Shown piece by piece: positions 18,269 to 26,746 of a stretch of DNA of 64,000 bases. The stretch spans positions 56,120 through 120,119 of the forward strand of contig CANRPW010000003.1 of assembly GCA_947632615.1 (NCBI GenBank), read 5' to 3'. Source of the DNA: an uncultured Clostridia bacterium. GTDB taxonomy: Bacteria; Bacillota; Clostridia; Lachnospirales; CAG-274. A program made the position numbers and the translations under genes. Numbering within the stretch: position 1 is the first letter of the stretch; each line of letters begins with the position of its first letter. Below the pieces are notes generated by a model. The model saw nothing but the letters and a program-made list of their open reading frames with translations. It did no database searches and was not told the DNA's origin.

Positions 18269-19411
18269 TTAATAAGCATTTTTAAATATATTTGTCAGAT
18301 TGTCTTTAAGACCTGCCTTTTCTACGGCTTCTGAGGCTATTATGTCGCTTCTGCCCATTTCCTCTCCTTCATAATAATATATTATTTCTCCAAGCTTAGT
18401 GCCTTTTTCAAAAGGAGCGTTTATGTTTTCGGCAATTTCAAGCTTGCTTTCGGGCTTGGATTCCGTGCCCTTTTTTGCCGGCCAGGAAACCAGCTCCGCA
18501 ACCTCCCCCGTGACGCTTTTTTTGACTCCCTTATACACAGGTATCTCGCCCACGCGCTTTCCCGGCTCTTCGCCTTTTACAATAATATAATTGCCAAAAC
18601 CATAATCAAGAAGCTTCATCATTTCTCTAAATCTCACCTTAGGCTCAGGCGCAGCCATAATAACGCCTATAAGGTTAAGATCATTTTTGGTTGCAGAGCC
18701 AGAAAGGCAGTACAGCGCCTTGCTTGTAGAGCCTGTTTTCAGCCCCGTAGCCCCCTCATACCACTTTATGAGCTTGTTGGTATTTGTAAGCCCAAACTCC
18801 GAAGAGCCTTTGCTTGTGGTGTGAGTTATGGTGTCTTGCCATGTTGTGGTATAGTCCTTTATTTCAGGATATTTGTTCATAAGCTCACGGCTCATAAGGG
18901 CGATGTCATTTGCCGTGGTATAGTGGTTGTCAGAGTCAAGTCCGCAGGCGTTTTCAAAATGGGTGTTTGTCATGCCAAGCTCTTTGGCTCTTTCATTCAT
19001 CATAGACACAAAGCCTTCTTCGCTTCCGCCGATTTTTTCTGCCATAGCCACAGCGGCATCATTTGCCGAGGCTATAGCTATAGACTTTGTAAGCGCCTGC
19101 ACTGTCTGAGTTTCGAAGGGCTCAAGAAAAATTTGTGAGCCGCCCATGCTAGCGGCGTGCTCGCTTACGCTTACCTCGTCTTCCCACTTGAGTTTGCCGT
19201 CGGCAACAGCATCGTATATTAAAAGAAGGGTCATTATTTTAGTCACGCTGGCAGGGGGCAGCTTTTCATTTTCGTTTTGTCTGAAAAGCACCTTGCCCGA
19301 ATTTTGCTCTATTAATATTGCCGATTTACAGTCTACACTAAAGTCGGCTGCATAAACATTTGTCACTGTAAACAGCAGGGCAATAAAAACACATATTGCT
19401 TTTTTTATCAT
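18269..19411 (-). CDS. D-alanyl-D-alanine carboxypeptidase (DacF/PBP5 type)
   Basis: Penicillin-binding protein that trims the terminal D-Ala of peptidoglycan stems. 380 residues with signal peptide (cleavage near VYAAD), SxxK motif SVTK, SxN motif SAN and KTG triad (KTGSTSK), followed by a PBP5-type C-terminal beta domain and a short C-terminal amphipathic tail. AGGAGG before ATG. It lies 38 bp after a CwlD-like amidase; in Bacillus, dacF and cwlD act in spore cortex, which this pairing recalls. DacF versus vegetative DacA cannot be decided from sequence. Confidence 0.93.
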   Translation of the reverse strand: MIKKAICVFIALLFTVTNVYAADFSVDCKSAILIEQNSGKVLFRQNENEKLPPASVTKIMTLLLIYDAVADGKLKWEDEVSVSEHAASMGGSQIFLEPFETQTVQALTKSIAIASANDAAVAMAEKIGGSEEGFVSMMNERAKELGMTNTHFENACGLDSDNHYTTANDIALMSRELMNKYPEIKDYTTTWQDTITHTTSKGSSEFGLTNTNKLIKWYEGATGLKTGSTSKALYCLSGSATKNDLNLIGVIMAAPEPKVRFREMMKLLDYGFGNYIIVKGEEPGKRVGEIPVYKGVKKSVTGEVAELVSWPAKKGTESKPESKLEIAENINAPFEKGTKLGEIIYYYEGEEMGRSDIIASEAVEKAGLKDNLTNIFKNAY

Positions 19412-19449
19412 ATTTTACCTCCTATGTTTTAAAATTCACAAAAAATTCG

Positions 19450-20142
19450 CTATACCTTGTTTTTGGCAGCAAAATAGTCGGCTATGCCTATATATATTGC
19501 CCAGGCAATTTTTTTTTGATATTCTTCGGAGTTTAGCAGCTTGTTTTCATCGGGGTTAGATAAAAATCCGCACTCTACTATGACAGAGGGCTTTTTTTGA
19601 TTTTTTAATATATAATAGCTGTTGTTTTCTTTGGTAACGCGTGTGTTTTCGCCCCCTGATAACTCCTTGAGCCTTGCCTGTATGAGATCGGCCAGCTGCT
19701 TTCCTTCTTCGGAAGCTACGGGATAAAACACCTGCGCCCCCTTTACATTATCCGCAGGATAAAAATTTTGGTGTATGCTTATCATAGCGTCTACCTCGTC
19801 GGAGTCTGCCAGCTTTCTTCTTAGCCTGAGGTCCTCTCTTTTGCTTTTTGCCAAAGCCTCGTCGTCATTTCTTGTCGTGCGCACGCTTGCTCCGCTCTGT
19901 TCAAGATATTTGCAAAGATAGCCTGAAATAATGAGATTTATCTCCTTTTCCTTATCGCCCTTTGAAACCACCTTTCCCGGGTCGTCGCCGCCGTGCCCGG
20001 GGTCTATAAGTATGACCTTTTTTTCAAGAGAAAACACCTCCCCCGAGGACGTACCAAGGGAATACCCAATACCTGCAAAAAGCAGGATCAGGTATATATA
20101 TGTAAGTATTTTTATTTTGTGTGCGCCCCATATCTTTCTCAT
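19450..20142 (-). CDS. N-acetylmuramoyl-L-alanine amidase (CwlD-like)
   Basis: Zinc amidase of the Amidase_3 family that cuts the muramic acid-peptide bond. 230 residues: N-terminal transmembrane anchor (about 10-28), then the catalytic domain with Zn ligands in DPGHGG, the Glu of EKEINL and SIHQN, and catalytic Glu in VECGFLSN. Size and single anchor match CwlD of spore-formers (about 237 aa), needed for cortex muramic-lactam. Starts one base inside the upstream gene (TAATG) with GGGGGTCGGAG as ribosome binding site, so it is translationally coupled to it. Confidence 0.88.
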   Translation of the reverse strand: MRKIWGAHKIKILTYIYLILLFAGIGYSLGTSSGEVFSLEKKVILIDPGHGGDDPGKVVSKGDKEKEINLIISGYLCKYLEQSGASVRTTRNDDEALAKSKREDLRLRRKLADSDEVDAMISIHQNFYPADNVKGAQVFYPVASEEGKQLADLIQARLKELSGGENTRVTKENNSYYILKNQKKPSVIVECGFLSNPDENKLLNSEEYQKKIAWAIYIGIADYFAAKNKV

Positions 20143-21191
20143 TACTCCGACCCCCGTTTGGTGAAAAAGTCCATAAAATTATAGTCGGCATATTCACTTC
20201 TCTGAGGTTTTTTGTGGGAAGCAAAACTAAAAAAGCCTTCGTCTATTTCGGGGAACACCTGTAAGTCCCAAGGTCTTTCCGCATTTACCAATGCCTCCGA
20301 GGCTTTAATGTGGGACAAGCTTGATAAGTCTATATATACTGCCCTTGTAAGTCTTTCGCATATTTTGCCTATAAAGGGCTTTGGTCGCTCTCCCTCTGCT
20401 GTTATATAAGACCTTGAGCCCGATCTGAAGAATATGTTTACCTTGTCGCCGGCTAAAAAAATAAGAGGGGAGTTTATCATATTCATATCTGCTGCCGACG
20501 ATACCTCCGAAAAGCCCGAGGACGTTCTTTTTCTGAAAAGCAGGCGAGAAGAAAATACATTAGTCTGTACAGCTGCAAAATATATGCCTTCTCTGTTTCC
20601 CATTATGGCATAGTCGGTAAAAGCGCCTCCCGAAGAAAACACCGTATTCAGCGGACCTACCGACTGTCCCATTATTTCACGATAGCAAAGACTTAAACGG
20701 CGGTCGTTCTGAAAATAAGCCGCCACTCTTATATCTCCTATAGTGCATACCCTGTAAACATCGTTCCTTATTGCGAATACGGAGTCCATTTTAAGCGGCG
20801 CATTTTTTTGCTTGCCTAAAGACTGAAAATATATATCGTTGTTGCCCTTGCCGCCTTTGGGAACATTATATATAAGGTCAATAGATGCCTCGCTTATTTT
20901 TGCATCAAAATATATCGCGCTGCCCCCTGAGTTTGCCTTGTTTTCAAGTATGGTTCTTTTAATATAGCCTTCGCTGCCGCTTTTCACCATTATTACATTG
21001 CCGACGTTATCACGGCAAAATATGTATACCTCTTCACGGTCTGACAGACTTAATGTAAAGTCGCTTCTTACATTTTCGATAATTGTATTTTCATCTGACA
21101 AACCTTCGGCGCTTCGTTTTCTTGTCAGTATTTTGCCGGCTCTGTAATAATAAAAGCTTATGTTATTATCGGTTTTTATAATATATGTCAT
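20142..21191 (-). CDS. Conserved-looking protein of unknown function upstream of the amidase
   Basis: 349 residues without signal peptide or membrane segment. It is rich in beta-type stretches with repeated aromatic and polar patterns (IYFDAKI, IYFQSLG, VYIFCRDN, VNIFFRSG), which suggests a beta-propeller or sialidase-like repeat fold, but I recognise no family. AAGGGCGG precedes the ATG. It heads a three-gene minus-strand unit with the CwlD-like amidase (1-nt overlap) and the carboxypeptidase, so a role in wall remodelling or sporulation is possible. This is inference from context only. Confidence 0.75.
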   Translation of the reverse strand: MTYIIKTDNNISFYYYRAGKILTRKRSAEGLSDENTIIENVRSDFTLSLSDREEVYIFCRDNVGNVIMVKSGSEGYIKRTILENKANSGGSAIYFDAKISEASIDLIYNVPKGGKGNNDIYFQSLGKQKNAPLKMDSVFAIRNDVYRVCTIGDIRVAAYFQNDRRLSLCYREIMGQSVGPLNTVFSSGGAFTDYAIMGNREGIYFAAVQTNVFSSRLLFRKRTSSGFSEVSSAADMNMINSPLIFLAGDKVNIFFRSGSRSYITAEGERPKPFIGKICERLTRAVYIDLSSLSHIKASEALVNAERPWDLQVFPEIDEGFFSFASHKKPQRSEYADYNFMDFFTKRGSE

Positions 21192-21247
21192 TTATTTCCG
21201 CCCTTGTTTTGTTTGTAATATTATATGAACGGGCATAAATAATATAC

Positions 21248-21276
21248 TTGCGGTTTTGTTTGGCCTGATATATAAT
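21248..21276 (+). promoter_or_regulatory. Candidate promoter of the anchored surface protein
   Basis: TTGCGG, 17-bp spacer, TATAAT. Only the -10 box is strong. Confidence 0.4.
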
Positions 21277-21304
21277 TATAGAAATAATAAACAGAGGTGA
21301 TAAA

Positions 21305-22867
21305 ATGGACGAGGATAAAATAAATAATGAAGAGGAAACTCAATATACTGACGAAATTATAGATCCCGAGGGTGATAAAATAGTTACATCCAAAAATAAA
21401 TGGCACATAATTTTATATGTGGCAGTGTTTGTTTTGGCGTGCGCCGTTATAACCGTGGCTGCGTACACTCTTGCCTCGGCTTACCCTTATAAAAAACTGT
21501 CAAAAAGTCTTGAAAACACTATGGAAGATATATATGGCTTAAATACGGGAAGTATTGACGGCGAGGGGTTTAAAGAATTGGTGCTCGCCAAGCCTACAAA
21601 TACAGAAATGAATTTTACTTATGCAGGAGAGAAGTCCTTTAGCTCGGAGCTTTTATGGGACTACGACCCCCTGAATAAAAAGGCAGCGGGAAGCTTAAAG
21701 GCAGACAATGACGGAACTAAGCTCAACCTTCTTGACTGCTATGCCGACACCGAAGGGCTTACTTTAAATTCTATGTTTTTGGGAGAGGACTATATCAAGA
21801 TACCTTTGACGAATATTATATCAGGGTATAATTCTTCGGCGCTGTCTGAAATTTTGGGCAAAACCGACTCTGCTCAAGACTTTTCCATAGACCTTTTCAA
21901 GAGGGAAATTTTTGAAGAACCGTCCGCAAAAGAGCTTTTGAAGGAATATCTGTCTTCGGATAGCCTTGCCCTTGAAAATCTTAAAAATAATATAGAAGTA
22001 TACCAAAATAACGAGAACGTTCCCGTTTTCGGGCAGAGCAATAAAACAGCCGCAAGCTATACCGTAAGCGTAGAGGGAATATATGTGGCAGATGTTATTG
22101 AAGAATTTATAGAATATGTAAAGGCACGGAATAATTCTAAGGCTGTTGCCGAAGAAATAACACCTATCATCAATTTTATAACAGGACTTGGAAATACCTC
22201 GGAGGAGGTAGATGAATTTCTGGATACTAACAGATATTCGGCTGCAACAGACCTTGCTAAGTCATTAAGCACTCAGACAGTAAACATAAGTGCTTATATA
22301 TACAAAAACAAAATAGTAGGCGCTAATTGGGATTTTACCCTTAACGATATGGACTCCGTAAAGGATTGCTCCTTAAATATATCGACTACCAATGAAGGCT
22401 TCGGAAAGACCGCCAAGCTGATTTTTACCTGCGGCGACAGCGAAACAAAGCTTGACTATGACATTTCCCGAAATGAGATGAATTTTGATTATGAGAAAAG
22501 TGAAACATTGTTTGAAGCCAACTATAAAACCACGGTGAATTTCAAGCTTGATGACAAGTCAAATTACAGCTTAACGGCAGATATATCAAATAATGATAAT
22601 GCAGATGATACCGTAAAGCTGACATCTGAAGGAACTCTTATCGCAGGTGCAGACGGCTTAGCGATCTCATCGGAAAGCACACAGTTTAAAGAGGGAACAA
22701 GCGACCCTCGCCATATTACATTCGATTTAAACGTAGAGCCTCTCGCACAGGAGATAACCGCTTCTGAAGCCTCGGCAAAGTCACTTTTTGATATGACCAA
22801 GGAGGAACTTGCCGATAAGCTCAGATATATCTATGCCACTATGGAATCGTTAGAAGCCGATAATTAA
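21305..22867 (+). CDS. Membrane-anchored extracellular protein of unknown function
   Basis: 520 residues. An acidic cytoplasmic N-terminus (about 1-35) is followed by one transmembrane helix (about 36-58, ILYVAVFVLACAVITVAAY) and a large exported region rich in beta and polar segments, with no Cys motif or known catalytic signature. Orientation by charge puts the bulk outside the cell. AGAGGTGAT precedes the ATG. Similar single-pass proteins with no assigned function are frequent in clostridia. Monocistronic, divergent from the amidase unit, and followed by a repeat cluster. Confidence 0.75.
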   Translation: MDEDKINNEEETQYTDEIIDPEGDKIVTSKNKWHIILYVAVFVLACAVITVAAYTLASAYPYKKLSKSLENTMEDIYGLNTGSIDGEGFKELVLAKPTNTEMNFTYAGEKSFSSELLWDYDPLNKKAAGSLKADNDGTKLNLLDCYADTEGLTLNSMFLGEDYIKIPLTNIISGYNSSALSEILGKTDSAQDFSIDLFKREIFEEPSAKELLKEYLSSDSLALENLKNNIEVYQNNENVPVFGQSNKTAASYTVSVEGIYVADVIEEFIEYVKARNNSKAVAEEITPIINFITGLGNTSEEVDEFLDTNRYSAATDLAKSLSTQTVNISAYIYKNKIVGANWDFTLNDMDSVKDCSLNISTTNEGFGKTAKLIFTCGDSETKLDYDISRNEMNFDYEKSETLFEANYKTTVNFKLDDKSNYSLTADISNNDNADDTVKLTSEGTLIAGADGLAISSESTQFKEGTSDPRHITFDLNVEPLAQEITASEASAKSLFDMTKEELADKLRYIYATMESLEADN

Positions 22868-22888
22868 GAGCAGCCACATACCCGCATG

Positions 22889-23035
22889 CTATCGACACCA
22901 CTATATTAAACCTTTAGCCACAGCGGCATCGGTCCACCTGAAAAACTATCGGCACCACTTTATTAAACCTTTGCCACAGCGGCTCTGGACCCCCTGAAAA
23001 ACTATCGGTACCACCTTATAAAACCTTTGCCACGG
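22889..23035. repeat. Tandem repeat A (three units of about 57 bp)
   Basis: Units begin CTATCGRYACCAC at 22889, 22946 and 23002 and share WTTAAACCTTT, GCCACAGCGGC and CCTGAAAAA. The third unit runs into repeat B. A diverged inverted copy occurs at 63677-63715. No gene is visible in 22868-23474. Confidence 0.85.
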
Positions 23036-23462
23036 CGGCAATGGAGTAGGGTGGGCGGGTGGGGTCTTTTGGAATTGCGTATCCATAAGGCAAAAGCCGA
23101 CAAGTTTAGGATTTGAAAAACGCCCCGGGAAAAACAGAACCGGGGCAAAAAATATGCGGCGAAAACCACTATATTAAGGTATGGAGTAAACTTTGCAATA
23201 AGAAAAAGGGTGGGTGGGGTTTTTAAGGATTGCGTACCCATAAGGCAAAAGCCGACAAGTTTAGGATTTGAAAACGCCCCGGGAAAAACAGAACCGGGGC
23301 AAATAATATGCGGCGAAAACCACTATATTAAGGTATGGAGTAAACTTTGCAATAAGAAAAAGGGCGGGTGGGGTCTTTAAGGATTGCGTATCCATAAGGC
23401 AAAAGCCAACAAGTTAAGGATCTGAAAAACGCCCCTGAATTGGCTCTGCCAATTCAGGGGCG
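23036..23462. repeat. Tandem repeat B with G-runs and internal hairpin (three units)
   Basis: Units start near 23041, 23181 and 23335 (140 and 154 bp apart). Each has ATGGAGTA, a G-run block (GGGTGGGCGGGTGGGG in unit 1, three G-runs in units 2-3), ATTGCGTAYCCATAAGGC, AAAAGCC and a hairpin. Units 1 and 2 carry GCCCCGG/CCGGGGC; unit 3 carries a different 15-bp stem. Confidence 0.88.
23425..23462 (-). terminator. Terminator of the two-component operon
   Basis: Perfect 15-bp stem CGCCCCTGAATTGGC/GCCAATTCAGGGGCG with a 3-nt loop, followed on the minus strand by TTTTTC; 12 nt after the kinase stop. It occupies the hairpin position of the last B repeat. Confidence 0.88.
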
Positions 23463-23474
23463 ATTGTTTGTTTA

Positions 23475-24806
23475 TTATGTCAGGTCTTCCTTGTTGCGGC
23501 TTATGGGCAGTTTTATAATTATCTTAAATTTGTCATCTGTTTTATCAAGCTCCAGCTTGCCGCCGTGCTTTGTAATTATTTTGTCGCATACGGTAAGACC
23601 TATGTTTGTGCTTTCAACCTGGGCTCGGTTTTTCTTTATGCCGTTTGTAAAGCTGAATATAAGTTGTCTTGAATTGTTGAATACATTTATGACAACAGGT
23701 TTTTCTTTGTCGGCATATTTTGTTATGTTTGAAAATACGTTGTCAAAAACACGTCTTATATATTGTATGTCCATAGATATATAATAGTCTTTGCCCTTGT
23801 CCTGAGAATAATCTAAGGTAAAGCCTTTTTCACTCAGTGTAAACAGATAATCCTCCATAAGCTCGCTGAATACATTTTTATTATATATCTCTTTGTGCAG
23901 TACATCGTCATTCATATTGAAGGTGAGAAAATACTCAAATATCTTGTCTGAAAGCTGTTTTATCTGATATGCCTTTTCAAGACTCTTTTCTGTGTACATT
24001 TCTCTTGCTTCTTCATTCTTATACTTCTTTCCCGTAAGTATTTCCAGATAGCCTATAAGAATGGTAAGAGGGGTTCTCAGGTCGTGGCTCATAGTCATTA
24101 CAAGGTGGTGTCCCGACTCTATAAGGGCGTTTTCCTTTTCATATCTTTTGACTATAGAGGCTCTCATTTCCTCCATCAGCCCCGCAAGAACTCCCAGTCC
24201 GCCGCCTCTTTTTACGGTTATCTCATGGTTTACGTTGCCCTCCATAATTATGCTCGCATCATTTTCAAGCACAGAATAATAATGAGTAAGCCTTATGAAG
24301 GATATAAGAATAATTGCCAGCATTACCAAAAAGCAAAGCAAAAATTGCAGCTGAGAATATAAAAATCTTGCCCTCATATCGGCAAAATAAACACAGTCTA
24401 CATACGCGTCTTTGTCTGCAAAGGATACTGTAAACCTGGGCTGATAGCCTGAAGGGGAGAAATCTTTATCTCTGTCTAATATTGATTTTTCCGTTCCCCA
24501 TGCCGAGTCATATACTACCTCACCGTTGTCATATATAATAAGAAGTATATTATTTCTGTCGTTTACCCAGTCATCCACCTTTTCAATATCGGTTGTGGCT
24601 ATATTATTTTTTGTAACATACTCCTGAAAGCTGCTTACTTCCTTTTTGGTAGTTTCCAGCACATAGTCGTGATCTCTGTATTTTTCGCCTATGACTAAAT
24701 TTTCTATAAGCAAAAGAAAGCAGAAAAGCCCCATGGCGCATAACAGTGAAAATATAATAACGGCAACATAGCCTCTTTTTCTTCCTTGTTTTATAAACTT
24801 ATTCAA
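23475..24806 (-). CDS. Sensor histidine kinase of the efflux-linked two-component system
   Basis: 443 residues with two transmembrane helices (about 13-36 and 150-172) enclosing a roughly 110-residue extracellular sensor, then a HAMP-like linker, H-box MSHDLRTPLT, N-box NVFSNITKYAD and a divergent ATP lid (STNIGLTVC in place of GxGLGL, no DxGxG). Starts with TTG at 24806, with AGAGGTT 8 nt before, overlapping the response-regulator stop by 8 nt. Together with that regulator it lies directly behind the RND efflux genes and may sense a pump substrate or envelope stress (inference). Confidence 0.92.
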   Translation of the reverse strand: MNKFIKQGRKRGYVAVIIFSLLCAMGLFCFLLLIENLVIGEKYRDHDYVLETTKKEVSSFQEYVTKNNIATTDIEKVDDWVNDRNNILLIIYDNGEVVYDSAWGTEKSILDRDKDFSPSGYQPRFTVSFADKDAYVDCVYFADMRARFLYSQLQFLLCFLVMLAIILISFIRLTHYYSVLENDASIIMEGNVNHEITVKRGGGLGVLAGLMEEMRASIVKRYEKENALIESGHHLVMTMSHDLRTPLTILIGYLEILTGKKYKNEEAREMYTEKSLEKAYQIKQLSDKIFEYFLTFNMNDDVLHKEIYNKNVFSELMEDYLFTLSEKGFTLDYSQDKGKDYYISMDIQYIRRVFDNVFSNITKYADKEKPVVINVFNNSRQLIFSFTNGIKKNRAQVESTNIGLTVCDKIITKHGGKLELDKTDDKFKIIIKLPISRNKEDLT

Positions 24807-25497
24807 TTCTGTAACCTCTTCCCCATACTGTCTTTATATATCTGGGATTTTGCGGGTCTTTTTCAATTTTAGACCTCAGCTTTCTTATATGAACAGTTAC
24901 CGTATTGCTTGCAGAATATACATACATCTCATTCCATACAGATTCGTATATATTCTCGTTTGTAAATATCTTCTTCCTGTTTGAAGCAAGAAGCAAAAGT
25001 ATGTGATATTCTATGTCTGTAAGTATGACCTCGTTTCCTCCTACAGTTACGGAGTTTTTCTCTTTGTCAATTACGAGGTCGTCAATTTTTATGACTGAGT
25101 CTGAGGGGTCATCTCCTGCGTTTCCATAAACGTAATATCTTCTTAACAGCGCCTTTACTCTTGCCACTATTTCAGAAAACGAAAACGGCTTTACCATATA
25201 GTCGTCGCCGCCTAAGCAAAAGCCCATTGTTTTGTCGGAGTCTTCTGTTTTTGCAGTGAGAAAGAGTATGGGCACCATTGTCTTTTCTCTTATTTCAACA
25301 CATGCTTTATAGCCGTCTTTAACCGGCATCATAACATCCAGAATAATGAGAGATATGCTTTCGTCTGCCTTTTTTATGGCATCATCGCCGTTTATGGCTT
25401 CAACTACGTTATAGCCTTCGCTCTCTAACAGGACTCTCAGAACTTCTCTTATTTCCGGATTATCGTCTGCAATAAGTATAGTATAGTTTTTTTCCAT
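24799..25497 (-). CDS. OmpR-family response regulator
   Basis: 232 residues: receiver domain with acidic pocket (ADDN), phospho-acceptor Asp54 (ILDVMMP), conserved Thr and Lys (LFLTAKTE), and a C-terminal winged-helix domain (VTVHIRKLRSKIEKDP, WGRGYRIE). Coupled to its kinase by an 8-nt overlap. A terminator separates it from the TolC-like gene, so it may depend on read-through or on a promoter I cannot see in the 60-bp gap. Confidence 0.95.
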   Translation of the reverse strand: MEKNYTILIADDNPEIREVLRVLLESEGYNVVEAINGDDAIKKADESISLIILDVMMPVKDGYKACVEIREKTMVPILFLTAKTEDSDKTMGFCLGGDDYMVKPFSFSEIVARVKALLRRYYVYGNAGDDPSDSVIKIDDLVIDKEKNSVTVGGNEVILTDIEYHILLLLASNRKKIFTNENIYESVWNEMYVYSASNTVTVHIRKLRSKIEKDPQNPRYIKTVWGRGYRIE

Positions 25498-25512
25498 AAT
25501 GCTTACCCTCCG

Positions 25513-25550
25513 AAAAAAGGCGGGATGTACGGTTTTTATAACATCCCGCC
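25513..25550 (-). terminator. Terminator between efflux genes and two-component genes
   Basis: GGCGGGATGT/ACATCCCGCC (10 bp, 12-nt loop) followed on the minus strand by TTTTTTC. Only 8 nt after the TolC-like stop. Probably partial, lowering expression of the regulator pair relative to the pump. Confidence 0.82.
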
Positions 25551-25558
25551 CGCAAAAA

Positions 25559-26734
25559 TTATCCTAACAAATTGGGATTATTATACTGAGCCGCCAAGAG
25601 ATGGTGTTGATTTTCGTTTTCTCTTATTTTATTATTAAGGTCCTTTACGTTATAACGGTATGTGTCAAGCTGAAGCTGTGTTATCTGACCGAGCTGAAAT
25701 TGCTTTTCATATACGTTCATAGTGTTGTTAAGAGTTGTGAGCTGATCTGTAAGGCTCTTATGATTTTTCTCAAGCACTGTTATATTGTTGTAAAGCGTCT
25801 TTTCGGCTGCTTCATACTGCAGCTTTGTGTCGTTAAGTGTGCTTGTTGCTGTGAAAAGGGCAGCCTGCTTCTGAAGTCTTGTGTCGGCAGAGTAAAGATC
25901 GGAGTGAAGGTCTAACTCATACTGCGCTACTTCTACATTATTTTCAAGAAGTCTTATGTTTAAATTGGTTGAAGATGTGGCGGTAGCTACCTGCTTATCT
26001 AAAGAAGTAGGGTCGATTTCCGCATATTCCCAGTCGGTTATCTCTATAGGATATATAGCAGCTACATTATATTCACACAGAGTATTAAGTGCTGCATATT
26101 TGCTCTCTAAGGTGGTTTCGAGAGCGGACTTTCCCGTTACAACGGCATTATAATTGTCTACCGCTGTGTCATAGGCTGTCTGACTAAGCACACCAAGCTC
26201 GTACTGTTTTTTGGAGATCTCAAGATTTCTCTTTGCCAGGTCTAAATTTTCGTCATATATGGCAAGACTGTTCTGTGCTGCCTCTATGTCGGCAAAATAG
26301 CCCTCAATGGTGTGTCTTATCTGTTCCTTTGTTACGTCTTCTTTATATTTATACGACTGTATCTGAAGTGTAAGCTGCTTTTTGCTTACCGCGTATGCTA
26401 CATCCTGTACAAATGAGTTAGTCATAACATTTGAGTCAAAAGTAACGTCATCAAGAGTTTCCTGCGCTACGTCAATGCTGTCCTGAAGGGTCTTAAGTGA
26501 CGAGCTTACATTTATGGCTCTCTCATAAGCCATATCAACTGTCATAGCCTGACCCTCCGCAAGTTTTGGCATTACTCCCGTGCCAACGCCTGTCACACTT
26601 GTTACCGTTCTTGGAGCGGAAGCGTCTATGCCTATATTATATTTTGTTGTTTTGGCATATGCTGCCTGTGAAAATGTTGCCGAAGCCATAATTGCCGCCG
26701 CAAAGAGGGCAAGGGCTCTTTTACCTTTTTTCAT
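25559..26734 (-). CDS. TolC-like outer membrane efflux family protein
   Basis: 391 residues, Sec signal peptide (cleavage near AYAKT), then long helical, Asn/Gln/Thr-rich repeats typical of the OEP/TolC fold: two related halves, each with a heptad-rich hairpin (KTLQDSIDVAQETLDD; NITVLEKNHKSLTDQL). The segment ISKKQYELGVLSQTAYDTA matches the TolC pattern. Shorter than E. coli TolC (about 470). Third gene of the RND cassette, 12 nt after the pump gene. TolC proteins normally span an outer membrane; in a monoderm it would have to act in the wall or as a periplasm-like adaptor. Confidence 0.82.
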   Translation of the reverse strand: MKKGKRALALFAAAIMASATFSQAAYAKTTKYNIGIDASAPRTVTSVTGVGTGVMPKLAEGQAMTVDMAYERAINVSSSLKTLQDSIDVAQETLDDVTFDSNVMTNSFVQDVAYAVSKKQLTLQIQSYKYKEDVTKEQIRHTIEGYFADIEAAQNSLAIYDENLDLAKRNLEISKKQYELGVLSQTAYDTAVDNYNAVVTGKSALETTLESKYAALNTLCEYNVAAIYPIEITDWEYAEIDPTSLDKQVATATSSTNLNIRLLENNVEVAQYELDLHSDLYSADTRLQKQAALFTATSTLNDTKLQYEAAEKTLYNNITVLEKNHKSLTDQLTTLNNTMNVYEKQFQLGQITQLQLDTYRYNVKDLNNKIRENENQHHLLAAQYNNPNLLG

Positions 26735-26746
26735 AATAAAACCTCC

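Noticed and set aside
22889..23462. Possible CRISPR array or CRISPR-like repeats
   Set aside because: Units are 57 and 140-154 bp, adjacent without unique spacers, and share sequence throughout; no cas genes.
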